Shown here in pieces: positions 43,372 through 52,372 of a stretch of DNA of 64,000 nucleotides. Origin of the DNA: Paraburkholderia nodosa (GTDB taxonomy: Bacteria; Pseudomonadota; Gammaproteobacteria; Burkholderiales; Burkholderiaceae); NCBI RefSeq assembly GCF_001718195.1, contig NZ_MCNV01000016.1:62001-126000 (forward strand). Direction: 5' to 3'. Numbering within the stretch: the stretch's first letter is position 1; every line of letters begins with the position of its first letter. The notes below the pieces were generated by a model that saw only the letters and a program-made list of their open reading frames with translations, searched no databases and had not been told where the DNA came from. The position numbers and the translations under genes are program-made.

Positions 43372-43391
43372 ACTTCAATTGACTTCATTGA
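43372..43391. promoter_or_regulatory. Direct repeats between MocR and MR/MLE genes, candidate operator
   Basis: ACTTCAATTG (43372-43381) is followed immediately by ACTTCATTGA (43382-43391), a 10-bp direct repeat on one face of the helix, with TGAAG in inverse orientation 15 bp upstream. MocR regulators bind such repeats. An AAGGAG also occurs at 43438 but no start codon lies at a proper distance. Confidence 0.5.
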
Positions 43392-43530
43392 GTGCACGAA
43401 ATTGACCCTCTAGGATGCCGTAACGCCTGACAAGGCCAAGGAGACAATCGCCCGCCCACGGCGCGCCGCATGCGTATCTTCAGACGTAAGCCACGCAATG
43501 CTGCGCGCCCAAGGCGGCGCCCCACGCGCC

Positions 43531-44661
43531 ATGACGAATCGCATCGCACGCATCACCATGAGCCAGCACCGGCTGCCGCTCGACCCGCCGTTCCCCGCCT
43601 CGTGGGACAGCCGCCCGCGGCGCGCCTTCCCCGCGACGATCGTCCGCGTGGAAGATAGCGAAGGCCGCGTTGGCATCGGCTCCGGCGACGCGATGTACGG
43701 CTTTGACGACTACCGGGATCTCTTCATCGGCGCCGACCCGCTCGACCTCGCGCGGCATTCGGCAGTGCTCGAGAACCTCAGCTTCCACGCGGGGCGCCTC
43801 TGGCCGCTCGACGTCGCGCTCTGGGACCTCGCCGGGAAGATTCGCGGCGAGCCGTGCTGGCAAATGGCCGGCGGCCGATCGAAACGCGTGCGGGCCTATG
43901 CGTCCTCGGGCGTGCATCGCACGCTCGACGGCATGGCGCAGTGGGCCGAGCATGCCGTCGCCCGCGGCTTCCCGGCGCTCAAGGTGCGCTTCGGCCGCCC
44001 GACCCTCGCCGACGATCTCGCCGCGCTCGCCGCCGTGCGCGAAGCCGCAGGCGAGAACATCGAACTGATGGTCGATTGCAACCAGGGCTGGCGCATGCCG
44101 TGGGACACCCAGGCGCCGTGGCGCGCCGACGAAGCGCTCGCCGTGATTCGCCAGATCGAAAAGCATCGCGTGTACTGGGTCGAGGAGCCGCTGCATCGCG
44201 GCGACTACGCGGGCCACGCGCAGTTGCGCAAGCAAACGGACGTGCGGATCGCAGGCGGCGAGATGACACGCGACGCGCACGAGTTCGCAGCGCTCCTCGC
44301 GCACGACTGCCTCGACGTCTATCAACCCGATGTCGTCTGCACGCTCGGCATGGAAGGCGCGCGGCGGCTCGCGGCGCAAATCGAGGCGCACGGCAAGGTG
44401 TTCACGCCGCATACGTGGGGCAACGGCATTGGCCTCGCGGCGAACCTGCATGTCGTGGCAGGCGCTGCGCACGCGCCGTTCGTCGAGTTTCCGTACGACC
44501 CGCCTGAATGGACGCCGGCGCGGCGCGACTTCCCGATCAAGCGCGTGATCGACATCGACGCGAACGGCTGGATCGAGCTAAGCGATGCGCCAGGACTTGG
44601 CATCGAACTCGACGAAGCCATGCTCGCCGCGACACGCGCACACGACAGCCGTTACGACTGA
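43531..44661 (+). CDS. Enolase-superfamily (mandelate racemase/muconate lactonizing) enzyme
   Basis: 376 residues from ATG 43531; the ribosome site is poor and other starts are possible. The (beta/alpha)7-beta barrel carries the acid-base and metal residues: Lys151-x-Arg153 (LKVRFG), Asp182 (VDCNQGW), Glu218/219 (WVEEPL), Glu244 (GGEM), and His294 (TPHTWGNG). The combination indicates an acid-sugar dehydratase or racemase of the MR group. It is divergent from a MocR regulator and 83 bp before a ProX-like binding protein. The substrate is unknown; a role with amino- or betaine-like compounds would fit the neighbours but is inference. Confidence 0.85.
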   Translation: MTNRIARITMSQHRLPLDPPFPASWDSRPRRAFPATIVRVEDSEGRVGIGSGDAMYGFDDYRDLFIGADPLDLARHSAVLENLSFHAGRLWPLDVALWDLAGKIRGEPCWQMAGGRSKRVRAYASSGVHRTLDGMAQWAEHAVARGFPALKVRFGRPTLADDLAALAAVREAAGENIELMVDCNQGWRMPWDTQAPWRADEALAVIRQIEKHRVYWVEEPLHRGDYAGHAQLRKQTDVRIAGGEMTRDAHEFAALLAHDCLDVYQPDVVCTLGMEGARRLAAQIEAHGKVFTPHTWGNGIGLAANLHVVAGAAHAPFVEFPYDPPEWTPARRDFPIKRVIDIDANGWIELSDAPGLGIELDEAMLAATRAHDSRYD

Positions 44662-44744
44662 AACCTCTTTGGGCCGCAGCAACGAACCAGATGCCAGCCC
44701 CATCTAAAGCATTCCGAAACATTTCAATAAAACGGAGACACACA

Positions 44745-45785
44745 ATGAAACGCTTCACCACCCTCTTGCGCGCAGCCTGCCTGGCGGCCCCGCTCGCCCT
44801 CGCCGCGTTGCCGGCGCACGCCGCCGGCACCTGGTGCAGCGCGGGCAAACCCGTGCGCTTCGCTGGCGTCACATGGGAAAGCGGCAACTTCACGAGCGAA
44901 GTGCTGCGCTACATCCTCAAGAACGGCTATAGCTGCCAGACGGACACGGTGCCGGGCAGCACAGCGGCCACCGAAACGGCGCTCTCGCGCAACGACCTGC
45001 AGATCTGGTCCGAGCAATGGACGGGCCGCTCGGAGATCATCGCCGGCGCGGTCAAGGCGGGTTCGGTCAAGCTCGTGGGCGACACGCTGCCGGGCGGCAC
45101 GAAGGAAGGCTGGTACGTGCCCGACTATGTGGTGCACGGCGACGCGAAGCGCGGCATCAAGGCGAGCGCGCCCGACCTTCAGTCCGTGAGCGATCTGCCC
45201 AAATACAAGGGCCTTTTCGTCGATGACGAGGAACCGGATCGCGGCCGCTTCCTCAACTGCCCCTCGGGCTGGGACTGCGAACGCGTGAATACGCGCCTGC
45301 TCAAGCTGCTCAAGCTCGACGACACCTACACGAACTTCCGCCCCGGCACGGGCGCGGCGCTCGACGCGGCCATCTCCTCGGCCTACGCGCGCGGCAAGCC
45401 GATTCTCACCTACTACTGGGAGCCGGCCGCACTGATGGCGAAGTACAAGTTCGTTCAGCTCAAGATGCCCCCGTTCAACGAAGCGTGCTGGAAGACGCTG
45501 CGCGATGCCAACAGCGCACAGCCATGCGCCTCGTCGTATCTGGTCTCGCAGTTGAAGATCGGCGTTTCGACACCGTTCTATCAGGCCGAGCCCGACGTGA
45601 TGGCGTTCTTCTCGAAAGTGAACTTCCCCATCGACTTCCTGAACACGACGATTCTCGACATGACCGAGCATAAGGTCGATGCCCAGAACGAAGCGCTCAA
45701 GTTCCTCAAGCAGCACCCCGAGATGTGGAAGACCTGGGTGCCCGCCGATGTCGCGCAGAAGGTGCAGAAGTCGCTTGGCGCGTAA
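44745..45785 (+). CDS. ProX-like glycine betaine/choline binding protein, orphan
   Basis: 346 residues: signal peptide ending AHA-AGTWC, then the OpuAC/ProX type II binding fold (VRFAGVTWESGNFTSEVLRYILKNGY, LQIWSEQWTG, GTKEGWYVPDYVVHGD, PILTYYWEPAALMAKY). Several paired cysteines (NCPSGWDC, EACWK...QPCASS) suggest disulfides. GGAG lies 7 nt before ATG 44745. No ATPase or permease gene is near; a porin follows 82 bp later on the same strand and may share the transcript. It probably delivers a quaternary amine to a transporter encoded elsewhere. Confidence 0.85.
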   Translation: MKRFTTLLRAACLAAPLALAALPAHAAGTWCSAGKPVRFAGVTWESGNFTSEVLRYILKNGYSCQTDTVPGSTAATETALSRNDLQIWSEQWTGRSEIIAGAVKAGSVKLVGDTLPGGTKEGWYVPDYVVHGDAKRGIKASAPDLQSVSDLPKYKGLFVDDEEPDRGRFLNCPSGWDCERVNTRLLKLLKLDDTYTNFRPGTGAALDAAISSAYARGKPILTYYWEPAALMAKYKFVQLKMPPFNEACWKTLRDANSAQPCASSYLVSQLKIGVSTPFYQAEPDVMAFFSKVNFPIDFLNTTILDMTEHKVDAQNEALKFLKQHPEMWKTWVPADVAQKVQKSLGA

Positions 45786-45867
45786 GCGCGACGCGCCCCA
45801 CGAGATAAAACGATTCCAACGAGAAAAGCCGGGCCGCGCAATGCGGCTCCATGATAAGGAGACTTAA

Positions 45868-47004
45868 ATGAATAAGAAGATTCTCGCGGCGCTGCTGCTG
45901 GCGCTGGCCGCGGCGGGCGCGCACGCCCAAAGCAGCGTGACGCTGTACGGCCTCATCGACCTCGGTGTGGACTACGCCAGCAATGTGGCAAACGGCGCGA
46001 ACGGCCAGCTCGTGCCGGGCACCGGCAGCAAGCTCGTGCAGATGCAAAGCGGCGTGCCCGCCGGCAGTCGCTGGGGTCTGCGCGGCACCGAAGACCTGGG
46101 CGGCGGCTACGCCGCGATCTTCCGGCTCGAAAGCGGCTTCAACGCGGCGACGGGCGGTCTGGGCGGCGGTCTCGCGTTTTCGCGCAACGCGTATGTCGGC
46201 TTCAAGTCGGACCAATACGGCCAGATCACCTTCGGCAAGCAATGGGACGCCACCGTCGATCTGATCGAGCCGTATTCTCTCAATGGCAACTACGGCGGCT
46301 GGTATTTCGCACACCCGAACGACATGGACAACCTCGACAACGGGTTCCCGGTCAACAACGCCGTGAAATACGTGAGCCCGGTGCTCGCCGGCTTCCAGTT
46401 CGAAGGCCACTATTCGTTCGGCGGCCAGGCGGGCCAGTTCTCGAAGAACGCCTCGTATAGCGCGGCAGCGGCCTACACGCTCGCCTCCTTCAGCGCGGGC
46501 GTCGGCTACCTGCGCGTGAACGATCCGATCACGGCGGTGGCCGGGTATGGCAGCGGCGGCAGCTTCGTGAACTCGATTTTCGGCGACGCGCTCGCCAACG
46601 CACGCTATCAGGGCATCCTCTCGGCCGGCGCGTCGTATGTGATCGGCAGCCTCAAGCTGATGACGAACTACTCGAACGTAGACTTCGCCTCGGCCACCGG
46701 CAGCGGCGACCTGCACTTCCAGAACTTCGAAGTGGCGGGTACCTATGCCGTGACGCCCGCGTTCGTCGTGGGCGCGGGCTACACCTACACGGTGGGCCAG
46801 GACCACGCCACCGACAAATCGCCGAAGTATCACCAGGTCAACCTGATCGGCCAGTACGCGCTGTCAAGGCGCACCTCGCTCTATGCGATGGGCGTGTACC
46901 AGCACGCGGCGGGCTCGGCGGACAACGCGCAGATCACGGGCTTCAACCCCTCGGGCACCGACAACCAGGCCGTCGCCCGCGTGGGCATCACGCACGCGTT
47001 CTAA
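45868..47004 (+). CDS. OmpC-like outer-membrane porin (Burkholderia type)
   Basis: 378 residues: signal AHA-QSSVTLYGLIDLGVDY, GSRWGLRGTEDLGGGYAAIF, a constriction-loop region (LIEPYSLNGNYGGWYFAHPND) and C-terminal Phe (VGITHAF). This is the second porin in the window. GGAGACTTAA precedes the ATG. It follows the ProX-like gene at 82 bp and may admit its ligand through the outer membrane. Confidence 0.92.
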   Translation: MNKKILAALLLALAAAGAHAQSSVTLYGLIDLGVDYASNVANGANGQLVPGTGSKLVQMQSGVPAGSRWGLRGTEDLGGGYAAIFRLESGFNAATGGLGGGLAFSRNAYVGFKSDQYGQITFGKQWDATVDLIEPYSLNGNYGGWYFAHPNDMDNLDNGFPVNNAVKYVSPVLAGFQFEGHYSFGGQAGQFSKNASYSAAAAYTLASFSAGVGYLRVNDPITAVAGYGSGGSFVNSIFGDALANARYQGILSAGASYVIGSLKLMTNYSNVDFASATGSGDLHFQNFEVAGTYAVTPAFVVGAGYTYTVGQDHATDKSPKYHQVNLIGQYALSRRTSLYAMGVYQHAAGSADNAQITGFNPSGTDNQAVARVGITHAF

Positions 47005-47085
47005 CGTTTTCCACGCTGTCCTTATCACCGAAAATGCGCCGGCGCGAACGACAATGCGCCGACGCTTCTGCATCGCGAGGCTTGC

Positions 47086-48006
47086 ATGCGCCGCCTACCC
47101 TCTTTATCGGCACTGCGTTCATTCGAGGAGGCGAGCCGCACGCTCAGCTTCACCCGGGCAGCGCAGAACCTGCACGTGACCCAGGGGGCGATCAGCCGCC
47201 AGATTCGCCTGCTCGAAGACTATCTCGGCACGCCGCTCTTCATGCGGCATCATCACCGGCTCGAAATCACGGCCGCGGGCAAGCGTCTGCTGCCTACGCT
47301 GCAGGCCGCGTTCGACAGCATCGCCCATACGCTCGACACGATTCGCGCCGATCCGTCGAACAGCCTGCTCAGTCTGAACGCCGCGCCCACGCTCGCCACG
47401 CGCTGGCTCACGCCGCGCCTGCGCGACTTCCAGGTGCGCCACCCCGACTTGCGCATCTCCATCACCAACGAATACGGGCCGCTGCACGGCACCGAGCGCA
47501 ACGAAGATTGCCAGATCCGCTTCGGCATGGAACCGCTGCCGGGCGGCCAGAGCACGCTGCTCATGCGCGAGCGCCACGTGCTGGTCGGCTCGGCGCGCGA
47601 GTTCAGCCAGCCCGCCGCCGATCAGGACGCGTTGCGCGAGATCCTCGCGCAGCATCCGTGGCTCTATATCCTCGATATCGACCGGCGCCTGCTGGTCTGG
47701 GAAGCATGGCTCGAAGCCGCGGCGCTCGACGTGCAGATGGCGCCGCGCGGAGAACTGGAGTTCAGCACGCTCGATCAAGTGATCCACGCGGCGGTGGCGG
47801 GTCTGGGCATCGCCGTTGCCGACCGGCACATGATCGCGCCCGAACTGGAGAACGGCACGCTCGTGCAACTGTGCGAAGTGGAAGTGGTGGGACCTTCGGG
47901 ATACTGGCTCGACGTGCGTCCCGAAGTGCAAGAGACACTACGCGTGCGCAACTTCAGCGACTGGCTGGTCGGCTACCACAGCGAACAGGGCAGCCAGCAA
48001 CGCTAG
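47086..48006 (+). CDS. LysR-family regulator, GcvA-like
   Basis: 306 residues: RRLPSLSALRSFEEASRTLSFTRAAQNLHVTQGAISRQIRLLEDYLG (in parts) is the GcvA/AmpR-type HTH; the effector domain contains LSLNAAPTLATRWLTPRL and DCQIRFGMEPLP. It follows the porin gene on the same strand at 81 bp and may regulate the ProX-porin pair. A hairpin terminator lies just after its stop. Confidence 0.88.
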   Translation: MRRLPSLSALRSFEEASRTLSFTRAAQNLHVTQGAISRQIRLLEDYLGTPLFMRHHHRLEITAAGKRLLPTLQAAFDSIAHTLDTIRADPSNSLLSLNAAPTLATRWLTPRLRDFQVRHPDLRISITNEYGPLHGTERNEDCQIRFGMEPLPGGQSTLLMRERHVLVGSAREFSQPAADQDALREILAQHPWLYILDIDRRLLVWEAWLEAAALDVQMAPRGELEFSTLDQVIHAAVAGLGIAVADRHMIAPELENGTLVQLCEVEVVGPSGYWLDVRPEVQETLRVRNFSDWLVGYHSEQGSQQR

Positions 48007-48038
48007 CGCGGGTGCATGACTCGCGTCACGCACCCGCG
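48007..48038. terminator. Bidirectional hairpin terminator
   Basis: CGCGGGTGC (48007-48015) pairs with GCACCCGCG (48030-48038); after one mismatch TGAC/GTCA extends the stem to a 4-nt loop. It lies between the convergent LysR gene and the zinc-ribbon protein gene. No good U-tract. Confidence 0.6.
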
Positions 48039-48056
48039 TCTGCGCTTTGGATATCG

Positions 48057-49337
48057 TCAGTTGGGATCGATCGGTGGCCCCGGCGGGCCCGAGTCCACCT
48101 GTCTCATCGTGGCCGCGGGGGGGCCCGCGCCCTGTGCCACGTGGCCGGCGCCCTGTGCCATGTTGCCGGCTCCCTGAGCCGCGATCGAACGCGAGAGGAT
48201 CTCCCGCGCTTCGCCGCTCGACGAATCGACGGTCAGTGCGTGCCCCGCGTTATGCCAGGCGCACACCCACCGCCCATCGCGCGCGCAAAGCCGCGCGTAG
48301 CCAAGCAACGAATCGCGCTGATCTTCGCGCGACGTCAATTCGGCCTGCATTTGCAGCGCGGAGCCGTTGCCCGGTTGTGCCGCGAGCGCGGAATTGATCG
48401 CACTGCGTGCAGGCCCGAGGCTGTTCTTGTCGAGGCTCGCGCGCGCCATCGCCAGACTTCTCGAGACGTCGGCCCGCGAATCGGCGGCGGCCTTCGCTGC
48501 GGCGACCTTCTCTGCGTTGGCCTTCGCGGCCGCGACCTTCTCCGCGTTCGCCTTGTCTGCCCTGGCCTTCGCGGCGGCAATCCTCTCCGCGTTGGCCTTG
48601 TCTGCCTTGGCCTTCGCTGCAGCGAGCGCGCGCTCTTCCGCAGCGCTCGGCGGTGGTGCGGTCTCCGCGCGAGCGGTCGCCGTACGCGGCGGCTGCACTT
48701 GAGCAGGCGTCGGTTGAGGCGCCGGCACCGGTGCGGGCGGCGCGACATGGGCCACCACGGGCGGCGGCGCGGTATTGGCTGGAGGCGGCTTGACGCTCGC
48801 GACCGGAGGCGGCGGCACACTGGCAGCCGGAGGCGGCAACTGCGCGACGGCTACGGGCGGCGCGCTGAGCACCGTATGCGGCTTCGAGTCGTGCGCGGCC
48901 GGTGTGGCCTTGGGTCCGAGAATCGCACCCTCCACGATCTGGGCGCCCGGGGTCGGCTCGCGCTCGGTCCGGTGCGAAATCATGTACGCGGTCAGCAGGA
49001 ACGCGATCGACACTACGCTGCCAATCGCATAGAAGGGCAACCACGAGCGCGGCGCCCGAGGCGCCTCATCGCGCGGCTCGTAATCGCTGTCGCGCGGCGC
49101 GCCGCCACTGAAGCTGAATGCAGAAGGGTTCCACTGCGTGCGCGCATGGCGCGCGAACCCATCGTGCCATTCGGGCGCGACGGATTCGCTGGCCGGCGAC
49201 GTGCGCGGGCCAGAGGAAAGCTGCTTCGCGCCGCACTGAGGACAGATCATCAGTGGCGCATTAAAACCGGTCCCGCAGTATGGACATCCCCACGGACCAG
49301 ACTTGGATCGGCCAGGTTCGTTGAACATTGCAGGCAT
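48057..49337 (-). CDS. Zinc-ribbon membrane protein with proline-rich stalk and Ala/Lys coiled-coil repeats
   Basis: 426 residues: a cytoplasmic C4 zinc ribbon (CPYC at 18-21, CPQC at 33-36), a low-complexity linker, one TM (about 100-120), a Pro/Ala-rich periplasmic stalk (about 135-225), then charged heptad-like repeats of the type AAAKAKADKANAE (about 238-290), a short helical domain with cysteines (ARLCARDGRWVCAWHNAGHAL) and a tail with AQGAG-like repeats. The zinc ribbon resembles those of bacterial zinc-ribbon domain proteins fused to membrane anchors. Function unknown; the layout suggests a cell-envelope structural or TolA-like spanning protein. Convergent with the LysR gene. Confidence 0.7.
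   Translation of the reverse strand: MPAMFNEPGRSKSGPWGCPYCGTGFNAPLMICPQCGAKQLSSGPRTSPASESVAPEWHDGFARHARTQWNPSAFSFSGGAPRDSDYEPRDEAPRAPRSWLPFYAIGSVVSIAFLLTAYMISHRTEREPTPGAQIVEGAILGPKATPAAHDSKPHTVLSAPPVAVAQLPPPAASVPPPPVASVKPPPANTAPPPVVAHVAPPAPVPAPQPTPAQVQPPRTATARAETAPPPSAAEERALAAAKAKADKANAERIAAAKARADKANAEKVAAAKANAEKVAAAKAAADSRADVSRSLAMARASLDKNSLGPARSAINSALAAQPGNGSALQMQAELTSREDQRDSLLGYARLCARDGRWVCAWHNAGHALTVDSSSGEAREILSRSIAAQGAGNMAQGAGHVAQGAGPPAATMRQVDSGPPGPPIDPN
48480..48630 (-). repeat. Imperfect in-gene repeats encoding Ala/Lys coiled-coil
   Basis: Several related 18-54 bp units of the kind (Ala-Ala-Ala-Lys-Ala-[Lys/Arg]-Ala-Asp-Lys-Ala-Asn-Ala-Glu) lie inside the zinc-ribbon protein gene. 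The repeat number could vary between strains by slippage or recombination. Confidence 0.6.
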
Positions 49338-49824
49338 GGAAGCTTTGACAGGATGGTTTCGGGTTGGCTACCGGCGGCTGGTGCGCGTCGCAGCGGAGGC
49401 AACCAGGCGGCCCGGATTCGAAGTATTCGCTGTAGTCTCTACTCTATTGCGCAGATCGTTGGACGGTTGTAACAAATAGTCGATTTGAATATGAGCTACT
49501 TCGCCGCGAAGTTCAACCGGCATAATCGGCCAGATGGCGGATAAGGACAGGCGGGATTTCGACCCCCGCTGGGGCCGCTCGGGGCGTGCCATGATGGCCG
49601 CGCTGCGCAGGCAGATGGGCCCGCTTGATGCGTCCCCGCGCCGTGACATCTTGATACAGAAATCGTGTGGCTGACTGTGGCTGATACGCCATGAGCGCAG
49701 CGTTCGGAACGCCTGCGCGGGATATTTCGCCCTCGATTTGCGTGCCAAATCGCGACCGCGACCCGTTTGTTTTCGGCTGTTTTTTAAGTACGTTGGTGAC
49801 GCCGCGAGCCCGCGCCCCACAGTG
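49338..49824. other. Intergenic region without a supportable gene
   Basis: About 490 bp. The only long frame (49368-49820, minus) is rich in Arg/Ser without domain-like pattern and appears non-coding. The stretch contains a short tandem TGTGGCTGAC/TGTGGCTGAT near 49663 and a T-rich tract at 49770-49785. Promoters for the zinc-ribbon gene must lie near 49340. Confidence 0.45.
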
Positions 49825-51294
49825 TCACGCCTTCAACGCGTCCTTGTAGACGCGGCCATCCTTCATGATCAGGCTCAGGTTCTGATCGGGGTTGGCCAGC
49901 AGCGTCATGTCCTGGAGCGGGTCGCCCGCCACGATCAGCAGATCCGCGTATGCGCCCTCCTCCAGCACGCCGAGCTTGTGCGGATACGGATTGCGCTCGC
50001 CCGCCATCGCGAGCAACTGTCCGTTCGTGGCAGTAGCCATGCGCAACGACTCGGCATTCGAATACCAGCGCGTCATGTGCCCGAGCATCGTGCCTTGCCG
50101 TGTGGCCAGCGCCTGCGAAAAGATCAGGTCCGTGCCGAACGCCACCTTGAGCCCATGCTTGCGCGCGAGCTTGTACATGTTGTCGGTCCCGGCTGTCACC
50201 TCGAGAAACTTTTCGCGGCTCGACGGCGCCAGCGGCGCAACGTCCTCTTCGCTGGTAAATGGTTGCGTGCTCAACCACGTGCCGTTCTTCGCCAGAACTT
50301 CAGCCGTCCGGTCGTCGATGAGGTGTCCGTGCTCGACGCATTGCACGCCGGCAGCCACCGAGCGCTTCACCGATTCCGGCGTGTAGGCGTGCACGAGCAC
50401 GTAAGTGCCCCAGTCGGACGCCGTTTCCACCGCGGCTTTCAGCTGCGGCTCGGTGAACGTGAGCATGTCGAGCGGACTGCGCGGGGTCGACACACCGCCG
50501 CAGCCCACGAGCTTGATCTGCGTGGCGCCCATCATGAACTGCTCGCGCACACGCAGGCGCACTTCGTCGGCCGTGTCGGCGATGGCGGCCGCGCCGGTGC
50601 GTTCGATCTCACTGATCTGGCTGCTCGTGCGCGGCACGTCGGTCAGCAAACGAAAGTCTCCATGGCCGCCCGTCGTGGTGATCATCGCGCCGCAGGGGTA
50701 AATGCGCGGGCCGCTCAGCATGCCGGCGTCGATGGCCTGCTTCAGCGCGAATGCGGGACCGCCCACGTCGCGAATGGTCGTGAATCCGCGCAAGAGTGTG
50801 CGCTGGGCCTCCGCGCCCGCGGCCAGGTAGACGAAGCTCAGATCGGACTGGAGGATGGTCGCGATCGGAACCGCAGCGAGAAGCGAATGCCAGTGCATGT
50901 CGATGAGGCCCGGCATCATCACCTTGCCGCCGCAGTCGATCACGCGCCCGCCCGACGCGTTCTGCGCGTCAGGCGCGCCCCGACGCAGCCGCGAAATGCG
51001 GTTGCCATCGACGACGAGGGACATGCCGTCCTGCAGCGCCGCGGACTTGCCGTCGAACAGGCGAAAGTTCGTGAAGGTCGTGGGCTGGGCGGGAGCGGCG
51101 GCGCCAGGCTGCTGCGCGCTGCTGAACTCGGGCAGCACCGCGCTCAACAGGGATGCGCCCATGCCGATCAGGAAGCCGCGACGGGCAAGATCGGCGCTGA
51201 TGCGGCGACTGGCGAACTCCGCGAGCGCCTTGTCGCCCAGGCAGGCGGAGACAGGGCGGATTGCATTGCCGCGGCGGTCGATTCTGGAAGCCAT
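49825..51294 (-). CDS. TAT-exported amidohydrolase (imidazolonepropionase/prolidase-like)
   Basis: 489 residues: a long N terminus with twin-arginine motif RRGFLIG and hydrophobic stretch, cleavage near SSA-QQ, then the amidohydrolase fold: metal ligands in DMHWHS, a Lys that may be carbamylated (QIKLVGCGG), VHAYTPE, CVEHGHLID and FGTDL. The family includes dipeptidases, organophosphate-hydrolysing prolidases and imidazolonepropionase-like enzymes. It is therefore a periplasmic metallohydrolase, with substrate unknown. AGGTG lies before the ATG. Confidence 0.85.
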   Translation of the reverse strand: MASRIDRRGNAIRPVSACLGDKALAEFASRRISADLARRGFLIGMGASLLSAVLPEFSSAQQPGAAAPAQPTTFTNFRLFDGKSAALQDGMSLVVDGNRISRLRRGAPDAQNASGGRVIDCGGKVMMPGLIDMHWHSLLAAVPIATILQSDLSFVYLAAGAEAQRTLLRGFTTIRDVGGPAFALKQAIDAGMLSGPRIYPCGAMITTTGGHGDFRLLTDVPRTSSQISEIERTGAAAIADTADEVRLRVREQFMMGATQIKLVGCGGVSTPRSPLDMLTFTEPQLKAAVETASDWGTYVLVHAYTPESVKRSVAAGVQCVEHGHLIDDRTAEVLAKNGTWLSTQPFTSEEDVAPLAPSSREKFLEVTAGTDNMYKLARKHGLKVAFGTDLIFSQALATRQGTMLGHMTRWYSNAESLRMATATNGQLLAMAGERNPYPHKLGVLEEGAYADLLIVAGDPLQDMTLLANPDQNLSLIMKDGRVYKDALKA

Positions 51295-51322
51295 AGTTCA
51301 CCTGTGAAAGTAAGCTACGCAT

Positions 51323-52372
51323 TTATTCTGCACGCCTGACTACATCGTCCTTCGTCAACAGCAGCGCCAGCGGCCGTGTCGAGCTGAACGCAGAGAAAAT
51401 GATCGTGAGTGCCACGGTGCCCGGCACGGCGAGAAAGGCGCCGGGTATGCCCCACAGCGCCGTCCATGTGGCGAGGCTCATCAGGATGACCGCGGGGCTC
51501 AGGTTCAGCGACCCCGCCATCAACCAGGGATCGAGCACGTTGCCCATCACGAAGTTGATCGCGGAGAGCGCAATGAGCAACGTGATCGACTCGTTCCACT
51601 GGCCGAATTGAAGCGCGGCGAGCAAGGCGGGAAGCGCAACGGATATGAGCGACCCCGCATACGGCACGAAGTTGAGCAGCACGATGAGCACGGCGAGCAG
51701 CGGCGCGAACTCCAGCCCGACCAGATGCATGCAGATCCAGCTGAGTATGCCGAGCACCACGCCGAGCAGCGCTTTCAACGCGAGATATGTGCCGATCTTC
51801 GAATTGATGGCGTCGATCACGGGCTCCATGTCCGCCTTGCCGCGCATGACCGCGGAGAGCTTGCGGCGGAACCGCCCCATCTCGACCATGAAGAACGCCG
51901 TGTACAGCAGAACGACGAGCGTCGTTGCCATGAGCGAAGAGAGCGAGCCGAGCAGCGAGGTGAGCAGCGACTGGACGTTGACGGTCGCGAGCAGCTCGCG
52001 GCGGAAGGCCGTCCACGAAGCCTCGGTCTCCAGATGAAACAGCGCGGTGATTTTTGCGAGCAAGGCGAGCAACGTGGCTTCGTATTTCGGCGCCACGGCC
52101 AGCATGCGGTCAGTGTCGGACAGCAGCAGTTCGGTCGCGACCCACGCGGCCACGAGGATGAGCGCGGCCGCGCTCCAGTAGCGCGCCCCCGCGCGAATGC
52201 GCGTGCCCACGTGAGGCACGCGCCGCAGGATTTCAGCAAGCCCGTAGATCACATACGACGTGATGATCGCGAATGCGATCGGCACCAGCACCGGGCGCCC
52301 GATATACAGCACCCACCCCGTGATGACGGCGATGACGACCACGCAGGTGAACGTGACGAGATCCTGTTTCAT
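51323..52372 (-). CDS. AI-2E/PerM-family (UPF0118) membrane transporter
   Basis: 349 residues, about eight helices: AIITSYVIYGLAEILRRVPHVG, LLTSLLGSLSSLMATTLVVLLYTAFFMVEMGRFR (in parts), then the GTYLALKALLGVVLGILSWI, LLAVLIVLLNFVPYAGSLISVALPALLA and GNVLDPWLMAGSLNLSPAVILMSLATWTALWGIPGAFLAVP motifs of the family (in parts). Members export small molecules or act as Na+ antiporters; some were linked to AI-2. The start at 52372 gives a hydrophobic N terminus; no good Shine-Dalgarno. It is 28 bp downstream of the amidohydrolase gene's upstream end and divergent from the HtrA gene. Confidence 0.85.
   Translation of the reverse strand: MKQDLVTFTCVVVIAVITGWVLYIGRPVLVPIAFAIITSYVIYGLAEILRRVPHVGTRIRAGARYWSAAALILVAAWVATELLLSDTDRMLAVAPKYEATLLALLAKITALFHLETEASWTAFRRELLATVNVQSLLTSLLGSLSSLMATTLVVLLYTAFFMVEMGRFRRKLSAVMRGKADMEPVIDAINSKIGTYLALKALLGVVLGILSWICMHLVGLEFAPLLAVLIVLLNFVPYAGSLISVALPALLAALQFGQWNESITLLIALSAINFVMGNVLDPWLMAGSLNLSPAVILMSLATWTALWGIPGAFLAVPGTVALTIIFSAFSSTRPLALLLTKDDVVRRAE

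Noticed and set aside
49368..49820. A 150-residue minus-strand frame in the gap before the amidohydrolase gene
   Set aside because: Arg/Ser-rich, no hydrophobic core or family pattern, no good ribosome site.
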